A DNA stretch of 64,000 nt from Lentisphaerae bacterium GWF2_49_21 (GCA_001804805.1 MHBH01000061.1:124001-188000), one strand, 5' to 3'. Shown: positions 1 through 10,110, counted from the first letter of the stretch. The notes: generated from the sequence alone by a model not told the origin. Numbers and translations: made by a program.

Positions 1-556
1 CATCTTCCCATTCTATCCTTATCTGTATCGCTAGAGGTATGTTGACATTCTTGTCCTCGCCCCAGTCGTCCTTCCATACTATGTCCTGGTCCTTTTTATC
101 AGCATACATGAATGAGATGTCCTTCACTCTTTCAGAAATGATCTCCTTCTCGCAATTATCCAGCTTGTCCACCCAGGGAAGGATTGGCGTCCTGCTATAA
201 GCTGCAACAAGGCTGCCATTTTCAACATACAGGCAGATGAACCTTATCCCCCCTTCGGAAAAATCGTTTATCCGATGCAGGTAGGCAAGGATGACTTTCT
301 TGCTGTCGCCCAGAAAGACAAATTTCTGAACGTGGTTCGGATCCTCCCAGCTGAAAGGCACGGCATTCCTGAAAGAGGAGTCTATGATGTTGTCAAGGAC
401 AAGGCATCTATGCAGCCTGTCGTTCTGCTTTACAACCGAGGCCCAGGTCCTGTGAACAGAGTACATGCCCATGCTGGCGCCGAGCATCACCATTGAAAGT
501 ATCGCCACGGCGACGATCATTTCAAGAAGAGTGAATCCTGACTCGTTTTTTATCAT
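1..556 (-). CDS. gspJ: GspJ-like type II secretion minor pseudopilin (3' end beyond window edge)
   Basis: Reverse-strand translation starts MIKNESGFTLLEMIVAVAILSMVMLGASMG; ATG at 554-556 overlaps the gspI stop; last position of a GspL-J order. Confidence 0.75.
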   Translation of the reverse strand, partial: MIKNESGFTLLEMIVAVAILSMVMLGASMGMYSVHRTWASVVKQNDRLHRCLVLDNIIDSSFRNAVPFSWEDPNHVQKFVFLGDSKKVILAYLHRINDFSEGGIRFICLYVENGSLVAAYSRTPILPWVDKLDNCEKEIISERVKDISFMYADKKDQDIVWKDDWGEDKNVNIPLAIQIRIEWED

Positions 557-945
557 AGGTCTCCATCCTGCAGGATTTTTTCAATTTTTATCGATTCAGT
601 CTTCCTGTTGTTGTCATAGGAAATCTTGATTTCAAGAACTGCGAGCTTCCATTGTCCAAACTGGCTGTCAACGTCGGGTGGCAGGCCTTCCGGCTCGGAT
701 ACGGAGCATGAGGTGGAAGCTCCCTGATATGGGAAGAACTTGGAATCAGGATGCGCTTTCGGACCGGCAAGCAGGTAATATTCGGAAGCCTGCGCCAGCA
801 TGTGCTGGCTCTTCCACCTGTCAACAGCCTTCCGGGCTCTCATAGTGGCGCCTGCAGACATCTGGAGGGCTGCCGTCATGCCAAGCCCGAAGACGGCAAT
901 CGCGACAATCACTTCGATAAGAGTGAACTTCCTCTTCCTGATCAT
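553..945 (-). CDS. gspI: GspI-like type II secretion pseudopilin
   Basis: MIRKRKFTLIEVIVAIAVFGLGM prepilin leader; overlaps neighbours on both sides. Confidence 0.75.
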   Translation of the reverse strand: MIRKRKFTLIEVIVAIAVFGLGMTAALQMSAGATMRARKAVDRWKSQHMLAQASEYYLLAGPKAHPDSKFFPYQGASTSCSVSEPEGLPPDVDSQFGQWKLAVLEIKISYDNNRKTESIKIEKILQDGDL

Positions 946-1388
946 TTATCCCTCTCTATTCCCGCCATACCGGTCAACTTTGAAATTTTAATTCTGATCC
1001 TATGCCCTTTGAGTGAAAGCTCCAGGGTGGGTCCGCTTCCAGTTCCATCAGGAAAGAATCTGTAGCTCGTTCCATCCTGTCCACCCTCGATTTGCACGCA
1101 TGGCGGCAGCTTATATGACATAGTGCCTGCCTCGACGGATGAAACTTCAGAAGCTCCACCAATCACGAATACACCCGAAGAAGGCTCAGTGCTCACAATT
1201 ACTATCTTGCCCTGAGAAGTCGCCATCAAAGAAGCCCTCGAAAAAAACAGCTGCAGCTCCCGGGCGGTGTTCTCAAGTGATACAAACGCTGGAACACGGT
1301 TTCGCTGTCCGACCACAATCCCCGTAACCAGGGCGATGATCAGGACAACCGCTACAAGTTCAATGAGGGTGTAGGAGTTTTTCCGCAT
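942..1388 (-). CDS. gspH: GspH-like type II secretion pseudopilin
   Basis: MRKNSYTLIELVAVVLIIALVTG prepilin-like leader; operon position. Confidence 0.65.
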   Translation of the reverse strand: MRKNSYTLIELVAVVLIIALVTGIVVGQRNRVPAFVSLENTARELQLFFSRASLMATSQGKIVIVSTEPSSGVFVIGGASEVSSVEAGTMSYKLPPCVQIEGGQDGTSYRFFPDGTGSGPTLELSLKGHRIRIKISKLTGMAGIERDK

Positions 1389-1528
1389 AAGTCACAATAT
1401 CCAAATAGAATAATCCAGGAACAGCCCTTTCGGGCTTAACTACGAACATAATTCCAATTAGTGCTGCAATTTGCTTGTAGTTAATGCCGTAAGGCATGTT
1501 CTTCTGCTTTTTCTTTTAATTACTGGCA

Positions 1529-1960
1529 TCATTCAGCCGGGGGACCTATATTTGAAATGTCGGCAGCCTCACCGGTACCGCCGGACTGGCCGTCGCTTCC
1601 ATAGCTTATGATTTCAAATTCCCCGCTGGAGCCCGGCACCTTGAAGGAATAACTGTTCCCCCAGGGATCCTTAGGCACCGCACTTTTCAGATATGGTCCG
1701 TCCCATTTATCATCTCCTGTCTTCCTTGTAAGCTCATCGAGGGAAGTCGGCACCCTGCCCAGATCCATATTGAAGTCCAATATAGCCTGCTCGATCATCA
1801 GAATCTGGGTTCTTGCAGTACTGATCTTCGCCTTTCTCACATGGCGGAAATAGAGGGGCGTCACTATGGTTGCAAGTAATCCAAGTATTAAAATGACCAC
1901 GGCCATTTCCATAAGCGTGAAATACCTGACCGTCCTTCTTTCTTTCCTGTATGATTCCAT
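1529..1960 (-). CDS. gspG: GspG major pseudopilin
   Basis: RYFTLMEMAVVILILGLLATIVTPLYFRHVRKAKISTARTQI and GspG C-terminal pattern DKWDGPYLKSAVPKDPWGNSYSFKVPG; GGAGG upstream of the ATG at 1960. Confidence 0.88.
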   Translation of the reverse strand: MESYRKERRTVRYFTLMEMAVVILILGLLATIVTPLYFRHVRKAKISTARTQILMIEQAILDFNMDLGRVPTSLDELTRKTGDDKWDGPYLKSAVPKDPWGNSYSFKVPGSSGEFEIISYGSDGQSGGTGEAADISNIGPPAE

Positions 1961-2124
1961 AAGACCTCCAATCATTTTCGATTTTTGATTTCCAATTTCC
2001 GATTTCAAATCCCTAACTCACAATTGCCGGCCGGAGGCCGGCGCTCCTTTACAATTCACCAATTTTGATTTTCAAGTCATCTGTTTCGTATTTCGAGTTT
2101 CGGATTTCGTGCTTTCTTCTTGCC

Positions 2125-3324
2125 TTACATATTCTGCATTTCCAGTATCGCCATGAATATCGACAAAATCACCAGCATTATGATCAAGGCAAGGAACAGG
2201 ATCACTACGGGCTCGAAAAGAGCAAGAAGCCTTTTTATCCTAGTCTTCAAGTTGTCCTCATAGTTCGCCGCAACCTGGTTCAGCATTCCACCCATGTTGC
2301 CTGACTCCTCCCCTATGGCGAGCATCTGCAGGGCGTCCTTCGGCACAAACCTGCTCTTGCTGAGCGCGGCGGAAAGCTTCGCACCTCCCTTGAGCTCGGA
2401 ATTGACTCCGTGGAAGGTCCTGGCGATCTGCTTGTTGACAATAACATTTATCCCTATCTGGACGGTGCTCAGCAGATGAACATGGTTCTGGATCAGCACC
2501 GCGAGCGTCCTTATGAACCTGCTTATCTCGATCATGGATATGAGTTCCCCTAAAAGAGGCAGCTTGAGGATATTCTCCTCCCACCAGTCCGCCATCCTGC
2601 CGCCTGTCCTGATATTATACACGATGTAGCAGAAAACTCCGATGCAGATGATCCACAGCCACCAGAATCCGGTGGCGATATCGCTGATCCCAAGCATCAT
2701 CTTCGTCAGGAACGGAAGCTCCCTGCCCATGTCGGTGAAAATCTTCGAGAAGCGTGGTATCACGACGGTAAAAAGCACGATGATGACGACGAAGATGACA
2801 GCCATCACGAAAAGCGGATATATTGAGCTGGTGATCAGGAAATTCCTGAGATCCTTCCTGTCGTTCAGGAAACGCTGCAGTTCAGACATGATGTCCGGGA
2901 GGGAGCCGGTCTCCTCGCCCGCCTCCACGAGATTGGCATATATCCTTGGGAACCTGTTCCCATGATCGCGGATTATTGCAGAGAATTTCTTACCCTCGTG
3001 AAGCCCTTTCCTAAGCTCGTTCACTATTTCCGATGTTCCTGCCGGCGATCCCTGGGATATTATACCGAGGGCTCTTTCGAGAGGGATATGGGCCTTGAGC
3101 AGGGGAACAAGCCTGTTCGTGAATTCGCATGCGTCGAAGCTGTCCCTTTTCCAGAATTTCCAGCCATTGTCCTGTGACAGCGCATCGGCCTGCCCATAGC
3201 ATTCCAATGGAAGAAGTCCACGGTTCCTCAGCCTTGAAAGCGAATCCGGCTGGGAGTCCCCTTCAATCAGGATCTCGCTTGTCTTTCCATCGGTTCCCGC
3301 AACTTTGTATTTATAGAGAGGCAT
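2125..3324 (-). CDS. gspF: GspF type II secretion inner-membrane platform protein
   Basis: MPLYKYKVAGTDGK start, EAGEETGSLPDIMSELQRFL and IGEESGNMGGMLNQVAANYED motifs; ORF extends further upstream into a repeat, ATG at 3324 preferred. Confidence 0.88.
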   Translation of the reverse strand: MPLYKYKVAGTDGKTSEILIEGDSQPDSLSRLRNRGLLPLECYGQADALSQDNGWKFWKRDSFDACEFTNRLVPLLKAHIPLERALGIISQGSPAGTSEIVNELRKGLHEGKKFSAIIRDHGNRFPRIYANLVEAGEETGSLPDIMSELQRFLNDRKDLRNFLITSSIYPLFVMAVIFVVIIVLFTVVIPRFSKIFTDMGRELPFLTKMMLGISDIATGFWWLWIICIGVFCYIVYNIRTGGRMADWWEENILKLPLLGELISMIEISRFIRTLAVLIQNHVHLLSTVQIGINVIVNKQIARTFHGVNSELKGGAKLSAALSKSRFVPKDALQMLAIGEESGNMGGMLNQVAANYEDNLKTRIKRLLALFEPVVILFLALIIMLVILSIFMAILEMQNM

Positions 3325-3457
3325 CTTTAAACAAGCTCCAGATTTAAAAATCCGAAATCCGAATTTCGAGCTACAAGTTACAATTGCCGGCCGGAGGCCA
3401 GCGCTCCTATAAAATTCCAAAACCCAGTATCAAGTTTCAAGTATCAAATTTCCAGTT

Positions 3458-5077
3458 TTACACATTTATCGTCACTCTGGCGATTTCAGATTCAAGAGTG
3501 ATTCCGGCCGCGACCTTGTCCCTGCCGTCCTCAACAAGTTTTTTCATGCCATTCTTCTTTGCGAGTTTCGCAATCATTCCACTGTCGCTGTTCTTCGATA
3601 TCGCCGAGGCGATCTCTTCATTCACCAGAAGAAGCTCGAATATCCCGGTCCTGCCCCTGAATCCGGTACCGGAGCAGTTCCTGCACTTGTTGGAGTCCTT
3701 GTCGGAGCCCTTGCCTTTGCACTTGAGGCATAATTTCCTGACAAGCCTCTGAGAGAGCACGGCCTTCAGAGATGATGATATCAGAAATCCTTCCACTCCT
3801 ATGTCGAGGAGCCTGCTTATCGCGCCGACCGCGTCGTTCGTGTGGAGAGTACTGAGCACAAGGTGCCCGGTCAGAGACGCATGTACTGCAATTTCCGCCG
3901 TATCCTTGTCGCGGATCTCTCCTACGAGTATCACGTCCGGATCCTGCCTTACGATATGACGGAGGCTGTTTGCGAAATCAAGGCCTATCTTGGGATTGAC
4001 CTGCATCTGGGAAAGCCTTTCAATCCTGTATTCTATCGGATCCTCTACGGTGATAATCTTCTTTTCACGGCTGTTGAGCTTGGACATAGCCCCGTAGAGG
4101 GTCGTAGTCTTTCCGCTTCCTGTCGGTCCGACAACCAATATTATACCGTGGGGGAGCGATATGAGCTTTTCAAACTGTTCCCGCATATCATCATTCATAC
4201 CTATGCTCTTGAGATCGATGTTCATGGAGTCCTTGCGGAGGAGTCGGAGGACTACGCTCTCCCCGTTCATAGTCGGTATGGTGCTTATTCGTACGTCCAC
4301 GTCTCCCTTGCCGATCTTCATGTTGGTACGTCCGTCCTGCGGCAGACGACGCTCCGCGATGTTCAGCCCCCCGACCAGCTTGATCCTTGAAACTATCGCA
4401 GGATACTGCGATATCGGCGTGGTAAGGAACTCCTGCAGGAGTCCATCGATCCTGAAGCGCACAATCAGCTTGTTCTCCTCCGGCTCTATGTGGATGTCGC
4501 TCGCATCCATCTCGAGCGCCCGTGAAAACATTTCGTTTACAAGCCTGACGATTGTCGCTTCGCTCGCAAGATTCCTGAGCGTCTCCTCGTTGTCATCCGA
4601 CTTCAGGAACTGGTTCGGATCATTTTCAGGCGCCAGCGGTGATTTTTCATATATGGACTGTATCTTGCGCTCCAGGATGCTTCTTCTGGCGAGGAGGAAT
4701 TTCACTCTCCTGCCGTAGAGGCTCTTTATGAAATACGACGTCTTGCCAAGCGTGTATGGTTCGCTGACAAGCATCTCCATCTCCTCGTCGTTCCACGATA
4801 TCGGGAGGCAGACGGAGTTTATGAGATAATCGGCCGATATTCCCGGGAACTGCGCTATTTCCCTGTCCCTTATCTCCTCCTCGTCCTTGGCTTCAATTCC
4901 TGAAGATTTTGAATAGATGGAAATCAGATCGGCTTCTGAAATGGCGCCCTGGTTGCAGAGATCCCAGTCAAGCTTCTTCCGGTCGGGATTCTTCTTCATC
5001 CTTTCGGGATATTCAGGATACAGGGACGAGAGCTCCCTCTCTATGGCGTCAAGGATGTTTTTAGCGTCATTTGACAT
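3458..5077 (-). CDS. gspE: GspE type II secretion ATPase
   Basis: GPTGSGKTTTLYG Walker A, VRQDPDVILVGEIRD, CxxC zinc motif CLKCKGKG..CRNCSGTGF. Confidence 0.92.
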   Translation of the reverse strand: MSNDAKNILDAIERELSSLYPEYPERMKKNPDRKKLDWDLCNQGAISEADLISIYSKSSGIEAKDEEEIRDREIAQFPGISADYLINSVCLPISWNDEEMEMLVSEPYTLGKTSYFIKSLYGRRVKFLLARRSILERKIQSIYEKSPLAPENDPNQFLKSDDNEETLRNLASEATIVRLVNEMFSRALEMDASDIHIEPEENKLIVRFRIDGLLQEFLTTPISQYPAIVSRIKLVGGLNIAERRLPQDGRTNMKIGKGDVDVRISTIPTMNGESVVLRLLRKDSMNIDLKSIGMNDDMREQFEKLISLPHGIILVVGPTGSGKTTTLYGAMSKLNSREKKIITVEDPIEYRIERLSQMQVNPKIGLDFANSLRHIVRQDPDVILVGEIRDKDTAEIAVHASLTGHLVLSTLHTNDAVGAISRLLDIGVEGFLISSSLKAVLSQRLVRKLCLKCKGKGSDKDSNKCRNCSGTGFRGRTGIFELLLVNEEIASAISKNSDSGMIAKLAKKNGMKKLVEDGRDKVAAGITLESEIARVTINV

Positions 5078-7343
5078 TGTCTTCCTTGATTTCCTGTTTT
5101 TCCATGTCGCTTATCGCCTTCAAAGCCTGCTTATATCTTGCCGTGATTTCATCGAGATTGCTGTGCTCGTCAAGAATCCTGCCAGTTATAATCACAACCA
5201 TTTCAGTCCTTATGGAGGTGCTGGTGGTATTCCCAAAAAGCTTGGACAGCAGGTTTATTTCAGATACAAAGGGAATAGACTGGTTGTTCTCCTCGGTTTT
5301 TTCCTTGATGATTCCACCGACTATGACTGTTCCTCCATCGCGGATCGAAAGGGCGGTTTTCAGTATGCGCTCCGAAATGGTCGGGGAATCAATCGTGGAG
5401 GATGTGGTTTTTTGTGCATCCGATACTATCTGCTCAAGCTCCATCGTTATAAGTCCGCCTTCGGTGACATGCGGAGTTATGGTGAGGATTATCCCGGTGT
5501 CGACATACTCTATTGCACTGTTGAGAACCGTGCTGGTTGTTGTAACTGAAGCCGTATCGGTGATCTGATTGGTCACGATCGGAACCCTGTCACCCACTGA
5601 TATCTTGGCCTCGGAATGGCTTGCCACCAGGATCTGGGGGCTTGAAAGCACTTTTACTTTCCCTTTCCCTGCAATGGCTTTCAGGTAGGCGAACTTTTCA
5701 TCGGGATTATTCTTGTTTGTAAGCAGGTATTTGAATCCGTCAGACGCCTTCCCCGTACTTCCCTTGGCTAACGTTGTCCAGCTTGTTCCGAAAAGGCTCT
5801 CATTATTGCCATTCCCCCTTTTACTAGAAAATTCCAGACCGTACGCCGTATCGTCCGTTAGAGTCACTTCCGACACCAGCACCTGCAGAAGCACCTGCGC
5901 CGCAACCGTATCAAGCCTTTCAAGCACGGCCCTCAGCATGGCATAAGTCCTCGGAGTCGTCCTTATCACCATCCTGTTATGGACACCATCCGCAAATATT
6001 TTGACAGGCACGTCAAAGACGCTTGCCGGCCCCTTGTCATCCGGCCCCTTGGCGCTGCTGCTCGTGGTCGTGGTCGCGGCGGCAGGTTTATTGCTTGTTC
6101 CGGACGCCGACAATCTTGATGCGCCTCCGGTAGGTGACGCAGAGGACTTTGAAGTGGAACCTCCGGTCGAGGACGTCGAGGAGGTTGAGGATGAAGAAGA
6201 CGAATCGCCAGCTGTAAGAACCGTACTCTCAACCGGAAAGACGACCGATATCGCGCTCAGGAGCTGATCAGCCCTTGAGTTTACGACTTTATATATGAAA
6301 ACCTGCTCCTGCTCGCCGACATCGCTCCTGTCAAGGATCGCCGCCCATTTTTTTAGTTCCGTAAGCGCTTCCTCATTCGCAGCGGTCGCAACGACCACCT
6401 GCAGCCTGTCAAGGCTGATGAGAGTTATCGAGCCAGGCTCGGCCTGGATGTTCTCAGTAGAAACCGGGAAGCCAAGTACCGGCAGTATCGAAGCAAGCTC
6501 GTTCTTGATCCTGTCCGACGAAACATTCACACATTGTATCACCGCCTGCGGCCAGTTGTTCTTGTTCTTCTGGTCGAGAAGCTTGACCAGCGATTGGATT
6601 TTTGCGACATTCGCAGGAGCTTCTATGAGCAAAATTGAATTCTGGTGCGTTATGTCCATGGCGGTGGCACCGGGCGTAATGAAGGTCTTGATCTTCTCAA
6701 GAATGTCCTTTGACGCGGCATTGCGTATCGGAAGCAGCATCACCTCGACATTAGCCTGGGGCTCATGATCGGCGAGTATCCTCCTGTCCTGCGGCATCTT
6801 CGTGAAAGGAAGTATGTGGAGCACACCGCCTTCCGGGGAGCAGTAGGCCCCGCCAAGCCAGAGGATCTGTTCGAACATCTCCCAGACTTCCCTCTTTGTC
6901 ATTTTCGTCTTGGTAAGGACAATCGTAACAGATCCAGAGACCTGTGGATCTATGAGATAGTTGAATTTAAGATATTCTGCAAACTGACGTACGGCATATC
7001 TGATCTGCGTATCATTCTTCAGTACTACCTCGATCATCTCCTGCTTTTCTGCGTCGGTCATGAGCTTGTCATAGAAAGGTTCGCCTTTTTTAAGTTCAAT
7101 CTCCTGTTTCTTCTCAGCAACCTTGATGATGTCCTTCAAGTTCTCATCTGATTTGGGCACAGGAAGAGATTCGACGGTTTCATCCTTCATGTCCTCCCTT
7201 TTCTCCTCCTTGACAAGCCTGGTCTTCTTGTTGAGCCTCGAATCATCCCCGGCCACGTCCACCTTGTCTTCTGTCATAGTGCAGGATGTAAAAAGGAAAA
7301 GAACCATCAACATGAGCATGAATGCCGCGAATAAATTTTTCAT
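5067..7343 (-). CDS. gspD: GspD secretin (lipoprotein-type signal, Ser/Thr/Gly linker between N domains)
   Basis: LFTSCTM lipobox, secretin core VLSSPQILVASHSEAKISVGDRVPIV and IILTITPHVTEGG, 11-bp overlap with gspE. Confidence 0.9.
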   Translation of the reverse strand: MKNLFAAFMLMLMVLFLFTSCTMTEDKVDVAGDDSRLNKKTRLVKEEKREDMKDETVESLPVPKSDENLKDIIKVAEKKQEIELKKGEPFYDKLMTDAEKQEMIEVVLKNDTQIRYAVRQFAEYLKFNYLIDPQVSGSVTIVLTKTKMTKREVWEMFEQILWLGGAYCSPEGGVLHILPFTKMPQDRRILADHEPQANVEVMLLPIRNAASKDILEKIKTFITPGATAMDITHQNSILLIEAPANVAKIQSLVKLLDQKNKNNWPQAVIQCVNVSSDRIKNELASILPVLGFPVSTENIQAEPGSITLISLDRLQVVVATAANEEALTELKKWAAILDRSDVGEQEQVFIYKVVNSRADQLLSAISVVFPVESTVLTAGDSSSSSSTSSTSSTGGSTSKSSASPTGGASRLSASGTSNKPAAATTTTSSSAKGPDDKGPASVFDVPVKIFADGVHNRMVIRTTPRTYAMLRAVLERLDTVAAQVLLQVLVSEVTLTDDTAYGLEFSSKRGNGNNESLFGTSWTTLAKGSTGKASDGFKYLLTNKNNPDEKFAYLKAIAGKGKVKVLSSPQILVASHSEAKISVGDRVPIVTNQITDTASVTTTSTVLNSAIEYVDTGIILTITPHVTEGGLITMELEQIVSDAQKTTSSTIDSPTISERILKTALSIRDGGTVIVGGIIKEKTEENNQSIPFVSEINLLSKLFGNTTSTSIRTEMVVIITGRILDEHSNLDEITARYKQALKAISDMEKQEIKEDNVK

Positions 7344-7479
7344 AAACCACCTTCTTTAGTATCTTTGTTTTACATTATATGTTTTATTGTTTCGAATTTC
7401 GACCTGTCCGCCATAGCTTCTTTGCGACGGCGGATATTCGGATTCCGATATTGGTTTGCGGGTAAAGCCCGCCTAAAAC

Positions 7480-8274
7480 TCATTGATCCGGCCTTGGCGG
7501 CTGGGGTCCTCTGAATCTTGACGGCCTCTGGCCCGGCACCGGCTGAGGTTGTGTTCCGGATTCATCGGGCGTGACAGCTATGGGAACCCTTGTATTAGTC
7601 CTGTTTCCGGGAACACCCGGTATAACTGGCGATGGAACGGTTCCTGCAGGAGTCGCAGCCGCAGGGACTGTCCCTCCATCCTCAGGAGCCGTAGCTAACG
7701 GATTTTCCGGAACAGGAGGCGCTGCAACAGGCGAGGGTATGACATCATCATCAAAGTTCAAATTAAGCACAATCTGCTCCCTTCCCCTTGAAAGGACGAC
7801 AGAATCGGAATTTACCTCTATCAGCATGAATCCGTTTTCGAGTGTCGCGCCGAGTTTGTAGAAAGTCGGTACATTCTGAGGTGCGGCTGTTGACGAAGTG
7901 CGGACGCCCTTGGACCTGCTCAGTTGAGGCATCGCCGACACCGACTGCTTGTCAAGTATTATCGCTCCAGACACATCACCAAAAATACTGATGCCAAGAA
8001 GCTCCATTCCTGCGGGTTTGGCACCTCCGAGAAGTGAACCACCCTCCCCTGACCGGTATGGACTGAAAAGATTGTTCTCCCAGAGCCCGGCTATATCGGT
8101 TATTTCATCCCTGTCCTTTTTTATTTTCTGGGGAGCCGGAACAGCCCTGCCCAGATCCGGAGCCATTGAAAGTATCTTGTCCGGCAGATGTGACTTGAAG
8201 GTCAAATTAAGCGCCAGCAGCAGCACTGCGAGGATGAAGAGGAACAGGTTCAGCAATATGTAGAACAGCTTCAT
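7480..8274 (-). CDS. GspC-like inner-membrane protein with Pro-rich C-terminal tail
   Basis: N-terminal TM, then LWENNLFSPYRSG...ELLGISIFGDVSGAIILDKQ (HR-domain-like); position between M and D. Confidence 0.55.
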   Translation of the reverse strand: MKLFYILLNLFLFILAVLLLALNLTFKSHLPDKILSMAPDLGRAVPAPQKIKKDRDEITDIAGLWENNLFSPYRSGEGGSLLGGAKPAGMELLGISIFGDVSGAIILDKQSVSAMPQLSRSKGVRTSSTAAPQNVPTFYKLGATLENGFMLIEVNSDSVVLSRGREQIVLNLNFDDDVIPSPVAAPPVPENPLATAPEDGGTVPAAATPAGTVPSPVIPGVPGNRTNTRVPIAVTPDESGTQPQPVPGQRPSRFRGPQPPRPDQ

Positions 8275-8873
8275 TTTTCCTCACCCATGAGAACTTTGGC
8301 GATATAGTCGCTGTTGAGGGAAACCACGCTTATCGTCCCGCTGAGGACTATCTCCTTGGCATCACGCGGATTGAAGGGCCTGATGACGCACTTCCTCCAG
8401 TAGAAACATGGATTCGCCTTGTATAGATCACTTATGAACTTCGAAATCTCCTCCATCGTGGATTTAGCCTCTATGTTGACCTCCATGAAAGAGATGTCCT
8501 CATTTATTTTCGTGAGCCTTGAATTGCCTATGTTCTGGAGCTTGAGTCCAGATGATTTTGCGACATCCTCTATCTTCTTGATTATGCTGCTCTCAATGTC
8601 TCCATCCCTTTTCGAAATCCAGAAATCCTTCCCCTGCCTGACGAAGTTCTCCCTGATCAGCCTTATATCATGCACCTCCTTTATCTCCTTCTCAAGATCC
8701 TTGTGAAAGTCCCCAAGCGCCGTTATCCCGCTGCTAATCGTATCATGTCCGGGCCAGAGATTCATGATATCCTTCCAGTAGAGGATTAAAACTGCCATGA
8801 ACAGCAGGGATGCAATAATAAGGCCTATGACGGCCTTTGTGTTCGCACGTATTGCTGACTTGATCTTATCCAT
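8271..8873 (-). CDS. GspM/PilO-like type II secretion component
   Basis: Single N-terminal TM followed by coiled coil and ferredoxin-like size; overlaps gspL-like and gspC-like ORFs. Confidence 0.5.
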   Translation of the reverse strand: MDKIKSAIRANTKAVIGLIIASLLFMAVLILYWKDIMNLWPGHDTISSGITALGDFHKDLEKEIKEVHDIRLIRENFVRQGKDFWISKRDGDIESSIIKKIEDVAKSSGLKLQNIGNSRLTKINEDISFMEVNIEAKSTMEEISKFISDLYKANPCFYWRKCVIRPFNPRDAKEIVLSGTISVVSLNSDYIAKVLMGEEK

Positions 8874-10110
8874 TGGCCTTCCGCCTCTTGAATTTGCCCT
8901 GGTATACGATATGTACGAATATTGTCAGAGTGCCGTCGCTGTCTCTCCTCGTACTGCGGATGCTGAAACTTGAAAAAAGAGGGATTCCGTTCAATTTTGA
9001 AAGATCGGCCTGCGCGGTCTGGTCCTTCATAGTGCATATTGTAACGTCTATTTCATCGTCCCTGGAGCTGAACATCGAAATCCACATGTTGGACGGAAGC
9101 TTCTGCGAAAGAATCTGCAGGCACTGGAGCACTTCTGAATTTCCCGGATTGGTCTCCCCGATTTTCTTTATGAGCTCGTCTATTTTCTTGTTCCTGAGCC
9201 TTTCCTGTTTGAACTCGTCAATCTTGGAGCTTATCCTTTGTTTTTCCTTTGTTATCCGGCCGTATCTGGCCCTGGCGTCCAGCCAGTTCCTCGCAAGAAG
9301 GACCGTTCCGAGCATCAGCACCACCATGAAGAGAACTGCGGCCGAATATCTTATCGCCCTGAACCTCTGCGGACTCAGAATATCAGGAAGGCGTGACAGG
9401 CTGAGGCTCTCTGGAGATGAGATTCCCTGGAGGACATACTCTCCGATTATAAGGCAGATCAGAAGGCCAGTCCTTTGGTTCGAGGAAAGTCCTTCAAGCT
9501 TTTCCAGTCCTGTGAATTTCGAGGACATATCGCTTCCAGAGGCTGTTTCCACAGCAAGCAGCTTCAGAAGTTCATCAGGATTGTCAAGCATTGATTCAGG
9601 ATCTTCAGGAAGGTGGCTGAATACCATCAGGGGATGGATCACTGTATCCGCCTTTACCCCTGAAGCGACGATATCCGACAATACCGAATCCCAGGATTTC
9701 CGGTTCACGGCAAGTATCCTGACCTTCGAATGTAACTGATTCCTGTCCTCGCCAGGAATTTCCTCAAGCACCCTGTAATTCCATATGACTTCCTCCATGG
9801 GCACCGGAATATGCCTTGGCAGTTCAAAATCAAGCGCCTTCTGCATTTCAGAATGGTTAAGCTTTGGGAAATTCAGTTCAATGCAAATAGCCCCTTCAAA
9901 ACGTGATGCCAGGATGATCCTTTGGTTCTCGCCGGGCTCGAGCCGGTTGCATACATCAAGCAGCCTTCCCGGAAAATCAGGGATCCGGGAATCCGAACAG
10001 GCCGTCTGCAGAACCTTGATCTTGCCATCCTTGGACGACGAGATCCCGGTGCCAAAGACATTTTTATCCTTGTCCCAGTAAACTACTGCACAGCTGTGAT
10101 GCTTGAACAA
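8866..10110 (-). CDS. GspL/PilM-PilN-like type II secretion component
   Basis: KALDFELPRHIPVPMEEVIWNYRVL PilM/GspL-like segment, then TM and PilN-like C-terminus; head of operon. Confidence 0.6.
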   Translation of the reverse strand: MFKHHSCAVVYWDKDKNVFGTGISSSKDGKIKVLQTACSDSRIPDFPGRLLDVCNRLEPGENQRIILASRFEGAICIELNFPKLNHSEMQKALDFELPRHIPVPMEEVIWNYRVLEEIPGEDRNQLHSKVRILAVNRKSWDSVLSDIVASGVKADTVIHPLMVFSHLPEDPESMLDNPDELLKLLAVETASGSDMSSKFTGLEKLEGLSSNQRTGLLICLIIGEYVLQGISSPESLSLSRLPDILSPQRFRAIRYSAAVLFMVVLMLGTVLLARNWLDARARYGRITKEKQRISSKIDEFKQERLRNKKIDELIKKIGETNPGNSEVLQCLQILSQKLPSNMWISMFSSRDDEIDVTICTMKDQTAQADLSKLNGIPLFSSFSIRSTRRDSDGTLTIFVHIVYQGKFKRRKANG

